Shown: piece by piece, positions 1-9,671 of the stretch
Layout: every line of letters starts with the position of its first letter
Numbering within the stretch: position 1 is the first letter of the stretch
Origin: Oehlia diaphana
Taxonomy: Eukaryota; Glomeromycota; Glomeromycetes; Glomerales; Glomeraceae
DNA length: 20,961 nt
Direction of reading: 5' to 3'
Assembly (NCBI GenBank): GCA_003833135.1
Contig: QZLH01000628.1
Span: 1 to 20,961, forward strand
Made by a program: the position numbers and the translations under genes
Notes under the pieces: model-generated
Database searches by the model: none
Seen by the model: the letters and a program-made list of their open reading frames with translations, nothing else
What the model was told of the DNA's origin: nothing

Positions 1-103
1 ATATATTTGTATTTTGATGATTGCATCTTACTGGATGGATATAGCTTATGATAATTTATTTGTATGGTATATAAACTACATATCAATAAAGCATATATAA
101 ATC

Positions 104-157
<54 letters not shown>

Positions 158-760
158 TATATATTTGCATTTAATTCTAATTTATGGAAATAGAAAAAAA
201 ATCTAAATTAATCAAGAACTTTATTAAAATTAGCAAAATCAATTAAATGTTAAAATTGCTAAAATTATATTAATTATAATAAAACTGGAAAAATTTTACT
301 AAAACTAATTAAGTTTATTATATTAAAATTTTAGTAAAATTAATTGAAAAGATTTAATTTAAACAAATAATTTAATTAAAAATTAATCTATCTTATTAAT
401 ATATAGTTAACTTTTTGCAATTATATATTTAACTAGTAATTAATTATATAAAACTATACTGCTAAGTAATTTTAAATCTTTTTTATCTATATATTATCTA
501 AAACTCTAACTTAATACATGTTGTTTTATATTTATTTTTAATTAAATTAACTAATTTCTTTCACAAGTTATATATTTATAGATTATTTGAATATAATAAA
601 ATGTATTAAATTGAATTTACTGTTATTTTTATAAATTGATGAATTACTATATAATTAAATTATATTTTTACAAATGTAATGTATTTTAATAGACATAATT
701 AATTCATAGTAATTTTATAATAAATAGTGAATTAATCTGTTTGCCAAAATATAATATAAT
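1..760. other. AT-rich non-coding stretch
   Basis: Very AT-rich DNA with stops in all frames and no recognisable coding, RNA or promoter feature on either strand. Apart from the poly(A) run at 107-153 it is a mix of TTAATTA-type words. I see nothing else in it. Confidence 0.6.
107..153. repeat. Poly(A) run, 47 nt
   Basis: An uninterrupted run of A followed directly by TTTTTATATA. It could be the fossil tail of a retroposed sequence or simple homopolymer expansion. No target-site duplication or coding remnant of a retroelement is visible beside it, so no element is called. Confidence 0.9.
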
Positions 761-1170
761 GGGTATTGCTAAATATCACCAGTAATAATTGTCATCACAT
801 ATAAAATATTTAAAAATTTTTAACTGTGATATTATTCTAATTATAATATCAATATTATTATTATATGTAACTTTATAAGTAGAACAAGTTTTCCTTAGAT
901 TATAAAGGCTGTTGTTTAGATAGTTTTTGAGAAAAATAGAAAAGTTTGATTTTATAAGTAAAATACAATTTTTTGTTTTAAAAAAGATTTTTTTAGCAAT
1001 TTTTCAAAATTTTAGTATGGTTAGACCGTATCTACTCAGGTTGTTTTATACATTTATTATTTAAATTGAAATTTTGAAAAAAAATTTTTGTTGTATTTTT
1101 AACTCTAGCTAAAACTATAATTTTCGGCCAGAATTAAGTGGTGTGGTGATGATCACCACTGCCAATACTC
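761..1170. mobile_element. Possible MITE with degenerate terminal inverted repeats
   Basis: The left end reads GGGTATTGCTAAATATCACC. The right end, reverse complemented, begins GAGTATTGGCAGTGGTGATC and soon reaches ATCACCA. Both termini therefore share GTATTG followed by ATCACCA, with a few inserted bases at the right end. The right end also holds a 17-bp palindrome at 1143-1159 (GTGGTGAT, one base, ATCACCAC). The interior is AT-rich with no ORF, as expected of a non-autonomous element. A TAA lies at or near both boundaries, which would suit a PIF/Harbinger-type insertion, but the left boundary is off by one base. Superfamily is a guess; the inverted relation of the ends is what is seen. Confidence 0.4.
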
Positions 1171-1410
1171 TAACATAATTAATTAGCAAAGAAGTATAGT
1201 TATTTTTGATTAAAGAAGAAAAAAAGATAAGTATTTTCTTTACAAATGTATAATATATTATCTAATAAGATCAGACAACTTAATCCTAGTATATTGGCCA
1301 GTTTCTTTCAACATTAAAAGAATTCAAGAAAGATTTCAATGGATAAAATCATAATATGGATAATAAAAGAGGAGAAAGGGTAGTTAGTTTTGTGAGTAGC
1401 AGCAGTAGTA

Positions 1411-2440
1411 TTATTGATGGAGGTTTGTATGGATATGAACGAGCTTATTGCTCAAAGAATCTCTATCTTCACTTTCGCACAGATCAAAAATATCTAATTT
1501 GTATTTTTCAATTGCAGCATCAAGTTTTCTTTGGTGATCTGCTCGGCTAGCCTTCTGCAAGACAAACCGAGGGATCCCTCCCCACTTCAAAAAACATTTC
1601 TTGGCCATTTTCTTGGTTACAACATCCTTATAGTAAAACTTCCTCCAACCCTTGATCTCCTTCCAACTCCATACTGCCATAATTCTTATTATAATTCACC
1701 ATCATATTTATCAAAGTTCGTATAAAAAGAGTATACTTTGATGAACAGATTAGGATTGTTTTAGCATTAACATCTTTGGTTCCTTGACATCTACAATATA
1801 CCAAACTTGTGTATCACTCACGTATCGATTAATGCTGTCGCTATAAAAGGCCTCTTTTCCGTCAAAGATAATCGGCGCTCTTTCACGATAGTTATCATAT
1901 ATAACCCTTTCATTTCATAATGTAAGTAAATAGAGTAAATTTCCGGTGATACGCACTTTAACTATTTTCATATCAAAGACAATTAATTTCAGGTCGCGAT
2001 AACATTACGTATGAACAGCCCCAAAAATTTGGTATCCTTTTCTAGAGCAAGGTCTATAACACGCGCGCTCTTTAGAAATTGCCAAAATTTCTTCAAACTT
2101 TCACTATCTTGTTTAAAGAACTTTACCTCACTCAACGCGAGAGGTTCAACTATGTCAACTATGAGATGAATACTCTTCTTAGGCGGTTCTCAGGCCAGTA
2201 GTCTCCGATATCATTTATTGTTGACAGCTCTTCAATTTCCTCGAGCGAGAGATTTCTCAACTAAACGTCGTGATCGCCACGAATTTCTACTTCAATAGCT
2301 TAATATTTTTGGCGTCAATGTTAGCGAAAGTTTGCGGATCTTTGCCTTTATAGCTTTCTTAAGTTCACTAATAGGCTCGTCCCTACTATTTTAACAGAGA
2401 AAGCATTCGCGGCTTTAACGGCATTTTCAGATTTTATACA
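1411..2440 (-). pseudogene. Decayed Crinkler (CRN)/RHS-like gene, NTPase loop region missing
   Basis: Read on the minus strand from about 2440 down, short peptides in shifting frames resemble fungal Crinkler/RHS-like proteins in their normal order. They are: an N-terminal ubiquitin-like header (ISELKKAIKAK near 2341-2374, NIDAKNIKL near 2296-2322), a linker (SEVKFFKQDSESLKKFWQF around 2100), RITGN at 1941-1956, VWYIVD with upstream FDGKEAFY around 1790-1890, and an open C-terminal piece at 1680-1411 holding KWGGIPRFVLQKA and KLVHI. In the family RITGN normally leads into a Walker A loop; here the next residues already match the stretch after it, so the loop seems deleted near 1940. Several frameshifts and stops separate the pieces, so no single product is possible. 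Base composition is less AT-rich than the flanks, as in former coding DNA. Family assignment is from recall. CRN proteins are known as effector candidates in oomycetes and some fungi; no activity is claimed for this relic. Confidence 0.75.
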
Positions 2441-2934
2441 TATTTTTGTGAAATACTATTGGTGTACGTGAGTGACAAGAGTGAAAAAATTTTATTGATC
2501 ATCTACAAATGGGATCATCTTACCACACCTAGGAGGCGATTATATAGTTTGACTGTACATACTCGTACAGTCAGTAGTTAGTTGCCTCTTGCTAAGAAGT
2601 GCGATTATATTTAATATCGTCCATTAATAAACTTTAATTGGCGTTTATTACGGTATATTTATTTTTTAGGTCTTCTACCGATTCTGATCAAGAGATTATC
2701 CAACGAAGATAAAGTACTAGTTACTTTTTCTGAACAGTGAAGGATGAAGAAACATTTTAAATTAAGAGATAAGCAATTATGATTATATGCGCTTACGCGT
2801 GATAATTTATATCTGATGCATGTGAGCAAAATCGATAGGCTAAGGCGCTAAGCTCGTTATGGAGATGATCACGGAATTAAAAGGATCATCTCGAATTGCA
2901 TATCATTAATTTTCTTTCTCAAATCTCAATTATC
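2441..2934. other. Intergenic region upstream of the MATH-BTB gene
   Basis: No ORF or RNA gene was recognised. It contains a perfect 8-bp inverted repeat, GACTGTAC at 2551-2558 and GTACAGTC at 2565-2572, around a 6-nt loop, and two GGATCATCT words at about 2513 and 2882. It should hold the promoter of the following gene, but no clear TATA box stands out. Confidence 0.5.
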
Positions 2935-4125
2935 ATGCGTTTATATATAATTTTCTTTTTCCTTTCTTTTTTCTTTTTTCTCAATCATGTCATCGGATTT
3001 AAATATTCGAGCGATGTTACTTGTGCTTTCATTAATTCACAAGCTAATAATGAAATATTTTATACATATACTTGGGTAATTAAAGATTTTCAAGATTTTT
3101 GTAATAAAGAATATTCTGGTAACATATTTAGTGAAAAATTTTATTCTCCTATGTTAAATAATCAAGAAGAAAATTATGCTTGGAGAATTTCACTTTATCC
3201 ACGTTTCTCTTATAGTAGAAAAGAATATATAAGTGTTTATTTAATAGCATTTCAAACCAATCAAGAAAAATTGAATGGATTAAAAAATCGACAAACTAGA
3301 ATAAAATTTGAAATATATTTAAGTGATAATAATATTGAATCAATTACAAGAGAATCATTAAAATTATTATCACAAAGTGAAATAGAAAGTCATACATTTT
3401 TATTTGATAAGAATATAATTTCATTAGATTATTATGAATTTTGTGAAGTTTCAAATATATTTCCTAATGGAAACACTTCAAAAAGTACAAATTTAATAAT
3501 TCGATTACATTTTTATAAAAATGAGAATTCTACAGAATCAATACCAAATTATGATAATAATTATAATTCACAAGATTATTTTAAACAATTTGAAGAATTT
3601 GAACATTATTTTAATAATGATATATTTAGTGATATAACATTTAAATTTAGTTGTGGATCAGAAATTAAAGCTTCAAAAATGTTTCTCGCTTTTAAATCCC
3701 TTCATTTTAAAAAATTATTTGAACAAATTGATAAAGATTCTAACGCGTTAATTTTTCATATAGAAGGAGTATCATATAATTGTTTTCACAAATTATTATA
3801 TTTCGTTTATACTGGTAGAATTGATAATAATTTATCTTATGATGAATTAATTGAATTATATAAAGAATCTAATTGGAGGGATATTAATGATCTAAAAGAA
3901 ATCACTAGTTGCAGAATTATTAAATTTATTAATGAAAGTACTTGGGATGAAATATTATTATTAGGATGGAAATCAAAAAATAATGTCTTGAAAAATTCTG
4001 CCATGAAATTTCTTAGTGATAATTGGACAAATGTTAAGGATACTGATAAAATGAGAAATTTCGAAAATGTGGCTAATATAGAATGGTTAGAAGAATTATT
4101 TATTGCAAAACTTTTTGGTGTATGA
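2935..4125 (+). CDS. MATH-BTB domain protein with N-terminal signal peptide
   Basis: Uninterrupted single-exon gene of 396 codons ending in TGA. The ATG at 2935 is chosen because the open frame extends upstream only to a TTG at 2896 with no earlier ATG. Residues 1-21 (MRLYIIFFFLSFFFFLNHVI plus G) are a basic start followed by a long Phe/Leu/Ile core, a typical signal peptide or possibly a membrane anchor. A MATH (TRAF-like) domain follows at about 43-193, recognised by WVIKDF, FSEKF, WRISLYP and ISVYLIAF. A BTB/POZ domain lies at about 228-297 (DIFSDITFKFSCGSEIKASK, YTGRI), then a BACK-like helical tail to 392. MATH-BTB proteins of the SPOP type normally work in the cytosol or nucleus as substrate adaptors of Cullin-3 ubiquitin ligases: MATH binds the substrate, BTB binds Cul3 and dimerises. 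The leader is therefore odd, suggesting secretion, ER retention or recruitment as an effector. The mature part has several N-X-S/T sites, but Asn-rich AT-biased proteins gain these by chance. No introns, no frameshifts; domains very likely, location inferred. Confidence 0.9.
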   Translation: MRLYIIFFFLSFFFFLNHVIGFKYSSDVTCAFINSQANNEIFYTYTWVIKDFQDFCNKEYSGNIFSEKFYSPMLNNQEENYAWRISLYPRFSYSRKEYISVYLIAFQTNQEKLNGLKNRQTRIKFEIYLSDNNIESITRESLKLLSQSEIESHTFLFDKNIISLDYYEFCEVSNIFPNGNTSKSTNLIIRLHFYKNENSTESIPNYDNNYNSQDYFKQFEEFEHYFNNDIFSDITFKFSCGSEIKASKMFLAFKSLHFKKLFEQIDKDSNALIFHIEGVSYNCFHKLLYFVYTGRIDNNLSYDELIELYKESNWRDINDLKEITSCRIIKFINESTWDEILLLGWKSKNNVLKNSAMKFLSDNWTNVKDTDKMRNFENVANIEWLEELFIAKLFGV

Positions 4126-4225
4126 GGTAAATTTATATTATTGGTCATTTCATGAAGGTAACTCGAAATATTATTTATTCCTTCCCGTATATTATTTTTT
4201 AACTTGTATCAAATTATTACCCTTA

Positions 4226-4231
4226 AATAAA
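4226..4231 (+). terminator. Candidate poly(A) signal of the MATH-BTB gene
   Basis: AATAAA lies about 100 nt after the stop codon, a usual distance for a fungal 3' end. In such AT-rich DNA this hexamer is common by chance. Confidence 0.35.
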
Positions 4232-6037
4232 GATACGTATGACAAATTTGTGACTTACTAAAAGAAATAAATGTAAAATTAGGAAACAACTCCTTAAATT
4301 AAGGTGCTCTCATTTTTATTAGTTAGGTAAACTCGCTATTCCAATATTTTACGTTTATATTTTAGGAATTTTACTCGACTTTGCCTTATTCTTTTAATGC
4401 GAAGAAGGAAGATGGAACAAACGGAAATATCATTTCCTGCTACTTATATTACTACCATGTCCCACAAACCAATCATCTAAAATATTCTTTACTTAACCAT
4501 TCGATCCCGACGCTCCCGCTTTCTTGGAACCCCTATGAACGGGGGCTTTTAAGACACATATTCATGATAAGATTATTACAGATAGTCAAGCTGTCATTTC
4601 TTCAGAGTTCAGAGTATGTGATGAACATCCAAGCATTTGAGATGATAAGTTCATTCGTAGATATATCGAGCAGTTTTTTGGATTCATAATGGAAATATTT
4701 GAATAAAATTTACGAGTTTCTTTAAATTTCAATTTTTATGCGAATAAATTTTATATAAATTCACGTAACGATCAATGGAATTGTTTGCTGATCCAACGAA
4801 TATAATATGGTACAGTATCTGGTATCTTGAATATCGAAGGTAAGCACCGCGGTATCACCTAAAAAACTAAAGTTCTAGATCAGGTTTGTTGATCCCCCGG
4901 TGAAATCATCTTAAATAGTACTATTCTATTCATTTTTTTTTAGGGTTATGAATGTTAAATTCTTTATCGGGGTGTAGTGACAAAACAAGTAGCATTTTTT
5001 AAAAATTCAAAGTTCTCAGGAAATTTCGGTAAAATGATCAAAAAATATAATATAAAACGAACGGTCAAATATCGTCTCATGTAATAAATAAATTATATAT
5101 TGTTCAAAAGAAAAAAACGACATTTTCCTGTATATAAGAATAAGATCAAGACCATTTTTCTTACAAAAAGTTGTAGTCAAAGATAATAATAACGTAAGTT
5201 CCAATTATGAACTTTTTATGAATCTTACCGTCTTCCTTCTGCATAGTATCTGTAGTGTTTCTGTTCAAATAACTTGATTATTAGCTTTGTTTTAGAGCAT
5301 ATAAACTTAATTCGGCACTTCTTGTAGATTGTTTTAAGTGTATTTATGTGTGACTAGTGATGATGAAAATACAAATATTGTTGCAAAGATAAAATCCTTA
5401 GAAAAGATGTCGAGCACTGGATTTCACGAAAGTCTCAAGTTAGGACGAGAAAAAGAAAGACAAGATTCCTGTTATCTCATAACTGGTATTAAGGGAAGCC
5501 ATTTTGAAAAGATTGCATTCTTTCACCTGCGAATAAATGAATTATTCATATTTTATATGTAACATTTATATATATAATTATTATAAGGATTGATATTAGT
5601 CATTAATTTAAGGCTATGTAAATAGCTATTGATTTTTACGAGAACATATTTACATATCCTGCACAAAACGTAACAAAATGATATAATCATACAACCATAA
5701 AAGATAATGTAAATAATAAAATTTATTTAAATAATTTATACTATAATTTTTTAAAGCAAATTTTTAATCAAATTTATCTTTCTTTTTTATCCAAAAGCAA
5801 ATTCAAATTTTATTGACGAAACATGTGAACATAATGAAATAAATAAATTAAATAAATTAATAGTCATTTTAAAATAAAATTTCATTTTACTTGGAAATAT
5901 GGTTTTTCCTTAAAAAAAGAAAAGAAAAATGGAAATTTCTTAGAATAATAAAATGACCAATCTGATTATTTTGTTTATTTGAACAATCCGATTATTTTGA
6001 TTATAATTCAATTACCATCATGCGATTTTCTTTTAGG

Positions 6038-6098
6038 GGTGTTTTTCCTCTTCATTCAAATATTTTTAAGGTTCAATCTCATAATAATTTAAACACAT
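6038..6098 (+). pseudogene. Possible relic of IDO exon 1
   Basis: The stretch beginning GGTGTTTTTCCTCTTCATTC and continuing into TTCAATCTCATAAT resembles exon 1 of the intact copy around 6779-6830 (GGTGCTTTCTCTCCTTCTCA, then CTCAATCTCATAAT). Both encode G-x-F, later F, then QSHN. Similarity is limited to about 60 bp and the region is low in complexity, so it may be chance. Confidence 0.25.
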
Positions 6099-6452
6099 GA
6101 TTTTTTATTAATAATTATGCGTGAGAAAAAAAAAATGAATGCCGTGGGAAAGTTTATAAAAAAAATTACCTTGTGATCAAATTCGTGATCAACAGATTAT
6201 TACCCGGTTGTTATTTTACGCAATATTTCATAAAAATTGAATAATTTTTTGCCAGATTACTAACGAAAACCGGAAATCCTAATATAAAATTGTTTAATAC
6301 CATTTTGAAAATGGTAATAATAATCAATAAAGTAAAATAAACGCGAAAAATAACCTCGGTACATAAACATTGATTCATTAATCCAGGCGTTTTTATTTAA
6401 AATGTATGTTGTAGATTATTACAATATAATATAATACTTAACGTAAAGTTTT

Positions 6453-6537
6453 CATAATCAAAATGTTGGTCAGCTGTACAGTCTGAGGTACTTTGTACAT
6501 AGTACACGGGGATAATCATTCAATATTATCAAAGGAT
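6453..6537 (+). promoter_or_regulatory. Upstream block conserved between IDO copies
   Basis: CATAATCAAA, GGTCAGCTGTACAGT and AATAATCATTCAATA (split by small indels) occur here and at 9621-9671 upstream of copy 2. The core CAGCTGTACA lies about 200 nt before the ATG of copy 1. Conservation may only reflect recent duplication, but this is the best candidate for promoter elements. Copy 1 also carries GTACTTTGTACATAGTAC here, which copy 2 lacks. Confidence 0.35.
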
Positions 6538-6677
6538 ACATAAATAACCCAAAAAAATTTAGAAGATGGTGAGAAAAAAATTGGAATTGAAATACAAAAT
6601 ATTAAATAAAAAAATAAAATAAATAAAATTACTGAATTATTATAAATTTATTAATTCGTATTATTTCGTATTAAACC

Positions 6678-8933
6678 ATGTTTGTATTAATTAAAGGAAT
6701 CATTAAAAATTATTCCCCAAATCTTTATAGATTTGATCGTATTCATTCAGTCCTTTTTAGAAAAAATTCCACTTTAATTGGTGCTTTCTCTCCTTCTCAA
6801 TCAAAATTTTACGCTCAATCTCATAATTTTAATATATTAAAAGATTCTACGGAACATGATACTACTCTTCCTTCATTTATGGTCGGATATAAAAATGGAT
6901 TTTTACCAAGACAGGTAAATAGATATTCATAGTAAACCAAAATTTCTCTAATGCCATAAAACTAAAAAATTTTGTAAATGTTTAGGATCCACTTGCAAAA
7001 TTACCGGATCGATTTTATGCTCTTGAACATTTATTACAAAATATGCCAATTCATTTACCAAATGGTGAGGAAGGTTTGTTGGCAAAAGGTCAATTGGGTA
7101 ATGCTGTAAAAGATTTACCGCAATTTGATGTTTCAGATATTAACGATCAAAGGTTACTTTCCGGTAGGTAATATAATTACTGCGGTATATATTGTATACT
7201 GTATATTGTATATTAATAAATGCGATATATACTGTACTTGTATAGCATTGTTTAGAGATTATACATTTTTGGCATCATCATATCTACTTGAACCATGCGA
7301 TATCATGTATAGAGAAAGAAAAAGTTATGGCCTCGGACGCGAAATTTTACCAAAAAATATTGCTATTCCTTTAAGTATCATCGCAAATAAATTAAACGCT
7401 TTCCCATTTATGGAATACGCTCTCTCTTACAGGTGCATATCTCCGCCGCAGCTTTTGTTTTATATTGCATAATAACTCTATTATACGAGTATATAACCTT
7501 TTTTTTTTTAGTTTGTATAATTATCAACGGACTGATTCTACGAAACCTATCGTTTATTCTAATTTAAAATTGATTCGTGCGTTTGCTGGAACACCTTCGG
7601 AACATGGGTTTATATTAGTTCATGTTGCTATGGTGGCACATTCAGGAAATTTAATTAAATATACAATGGAAACGCTTGAGGCAACACAAGAAAAAGTAAA
7701 TAAAACATGTAAATTAGCATTTTTAGGAAAAATTCGTAAATCTAACAATAATTTATATAATTTTTTCCCTTTACTAAAATGTTAAAAAAAGGATCGAGCT
7801 AAATTTAATAATGCATTGAAAATTTTAAGTGATACTATGAATTTAATTAATCAAGAAATGGAAACCATGTGGGAACGTTCTAATTCTGATGATTATTTAA
7901 AATTTCGTACGTTCATTATGGGTTCCAAAAATCAACCGATGTTCCCGAACGGTATATACTACACACAATATACTAAATTACCAAACGATATTTTGTATAT
8001 TAATTATTTTATTTATATATTTGCTAGGTGTTATTTATGAGGGTGTAAGCGAAAAACCATTATTCTATAGAGGTATTTTATAACTTGTATTATAATTATG
8101 TTTTTTTTTATGCATTCTAATAAATAATTTTTTTTTTTTTTAGGGGAATCTGGTGCAAATGACTCAATGATTCCTTGTATGGATAATCTACTACAAATAA
8201 CTTCAAAATTACCAAAAAATCCTTTAACGGAAGTATTAAAAGATTTTAGAAAATATCGCCCTACGAATCATAAAGAATTCTTAGATTTCGTACAAAGAAG
8301 TGCCGAAGAAGTTAATGTTAGAGGTTTTGCCATTCAAGTATGTATATGTTAAAACTAAACTTTGATAATTGTAATTATATATCATATTTTGTAATTTTTA
8401 TTTTTTTGCGTTAAAAATAGGATGCAAACAGTACCGGTGAGTGCTAATTTTACATAATAAAAATCATGTCTAAATCTGTTTAAATTTGTCTAATCTGTAT
8501 AAATCTTCTTATATTTATTTAGCATTGTATCTGGCAAATATGGATCAAATTCGAGCATTCCGTCATAGACATTGGAACTTTACAAAAGAATATATCATTA
8601 AAAATACGACACATCCAGTAGCAACAGGGTAATTATATAAGATCAATAATCCATAATATATATTTATTAATGTATCAATAATATTAACTTTTTTATATAA
8701 TTTTTATTAGTGGTTCGCCTATAGTAACTTGGTTACCAAATCAACTTGGTACTATATTAGATCAAATGAATAAAATAGGTCAGACGATTGATTATAATAA
8801 ATTAACACCAGAAAATAAAATTATTATAGATGAAATCGTTAATAAAGTTAATGCCCAAGAAAGAGTTTTAAAGCGTGAAGTCAAATTTTTGAAACAACAA
8901 TTTGGTTCTAGTCAAGATAGAGTTGTTATTTAA
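6678..8933 (+). CDS. Indoleamine 2,3-dioxygenase, intact copy, ten exons
   Basis: Heme enzyme that oxidises L-tryptophan to N-formylkynurenine, the first step of the kynurenine pathway towards NAD. Exons resolved by eye: 6678-6914, 6986-7163, 7246-7432, 7512-7695, 7792-7951, 8028-8072, 8144-8337, 8421-8436, 8523-8628, 8711-8933. All introns are GT-AG and the joined length is 1530 nt, 509 residues, with no stop. Family marks: GFLPRQDPLAKLPD (73-86), ILPKNIAIP in exon 3, KFRTFIMG with Arg301 matching human IDO1 Arg231, VIYEGV, GESGANDS (331-338) aligning with the human GGSAGQSS loop (Ser333 for Ser263), KDFRKYRP, and FRHRHWNFTKEY in which His417 aligns with the proximal heme ligand His346, then VATGGSP (433-439). 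Alignments are by eye from memory. The first 60 or so residues precede the family match, are rich in Lys/Arg/Ser/Asn and almost free of acids, and may be a mitochondrial leader. Exon 8 is only 16 nt. Most likely the functional member of the array. Confidence 0.93.
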
Positions 8934-8986
8934 TGTATCCTTTTAAATTTAAAAAAAATGGTACTGTATTAACACTAAGATTATTT

Positions 8987-8992
8987 AATAAA
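8987..8992 (+). terminator. Candidate poly(A) signal of intact IDO gene
   Basis: AATAAA about 55 nt after the TAA stop. Well placed for a fungal 3' end, though the hexamer is frequent in this DNA. Confidence 0.4.
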
Positions 8993-9347
8993 ATACAGAT
9001 ATTCTCATTACAATTTGGACACACGATTTATTATAGTTGATTATTCGTAAATGCCGTGGGAAGGTTAAATCAAATTCGCTTTTTTTTTTGTAGATCAAGG
9101 TCATCTCGTTTCACCCTTGTAACCATTGTAATCAAATGATATTATATTCGCTTTTTTTTTCGTGATCAACAGATTATCTCATTTCTTATTGTTATTTACA
9201 TAATTGGAAGATTTTTGCCAGATTACTGGACGAAAAGCCGGATAAGAATTGGCAATCATTAATATAAAATTGTTTAGTACCATTTTTGAATAATAAACAA
9301 TAGTAAAATAAACGCGAACATAATCTTTGGTACATACTAATCATTTA

Positions 9348-9542
9348 CAGTGACACCTCTCTAAGTGCACTCCCCTTGGGACTATAGTAAAAAAATAGTA
9401 GAATGTGTACTTAGAGGACGTGCATTTATAGAGAATAAAAATTTAAGAGCTCTTATAAGTTGAGCCCAGGCCCACCGTGCACTTAAAGAGAATTTATATA
9501 GTGCATGCACTTATAAAGGGTGCACTTATAGAGGTGTCACTG
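9348..9542. mobile_element. 195-bp MITE, Tc1/mariner-pogo style, TA target duplication
   Basis: The left end CAGTGACACCTCTCTAAGTG and the right end, reverse complemented CAGTGACACCTCTATAAGTG, form a terminal inverted repeat of at least 23 bp with one mismatch. The element is flanked by TA on both sides (9346-9347 and 9543-9544), the usual target duplication of Tc1/mariner-pogo elements, whose ends often start CAG. It has no coding capacity, so it would move only with a transposase from elsewhere. The matching place upstream of copy 1 (near 6370-6380) lacks it, so insertion followed the tandem duplication, or it was lost cleanly from unit 1. Confidence 0.85.
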
Positions 9543-9671
9543 TATTCATTAGTAATCTAGGCTTTTTTTTTTTAAAAAAAAAAAAGTACGTTGTAAGATT
9601 ATTACAATACTTAAAGTTTTCATAATCAAATTTTTTGGTCAGCTGTACAGTTTGAGAATAATCATTCAATA

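Larger units (their letters stand above)
4126..6137. other. Two-kilobase region with no recognised gene
   Basis: Stretches at about 4380-4690 and 5340-5560 are less AT-rich and open for 70-100 codons on the plus strand, but both lack an ATG start (TTG and GTG) and I recognise no family in any frame. They could be decayed genes. The rest is AT-rich and non-coding. A weak relic of IDO exon 1 is listed separately at 6038-6098. Confidence 0.5.
6138..8992 (+). repeat. Tandem duplication unit 1 (IDO gene plus 540 bp upstream)
   Basis: Begins at AATGCCGTGGGAA, which recurs at 9050. From there the two units align in order through GTGATCAACAGATTAT, TTGCCAGATTACT, TAAAATTGTTTA, AAATAAACGCGAA, GGTCAGCTGTACAGT, all ten exons and most introns. 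The match in introns and upstream DNA shows a genomic tandem duplication rather than retroposition. Confidence 0.85.

Noticed and set aside
1356..1725. Plus-strand open frames over the Crinkler relic
   Set aside because: They overlap the minus-strand piece with recognisable family motifs and have no similarity of their own.
3837..4148. Minus-strand open frame of 103 codons
   Set aside because: It is the antisense shadow of the 3' part of the MATH-BTB gene.
4381..4689. 102-codon plus-strand frame starting with TTG
   Set aside because: No ATG start and no recognisable family in any frame; less AT-rich, so it may be a decayed gene, but nothing supports a call.
5338..5562. 74-codon plus-strand frame starting with GTG
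   Set aside because: No ATG, no family resemblance, and no plausible splice neighbours.
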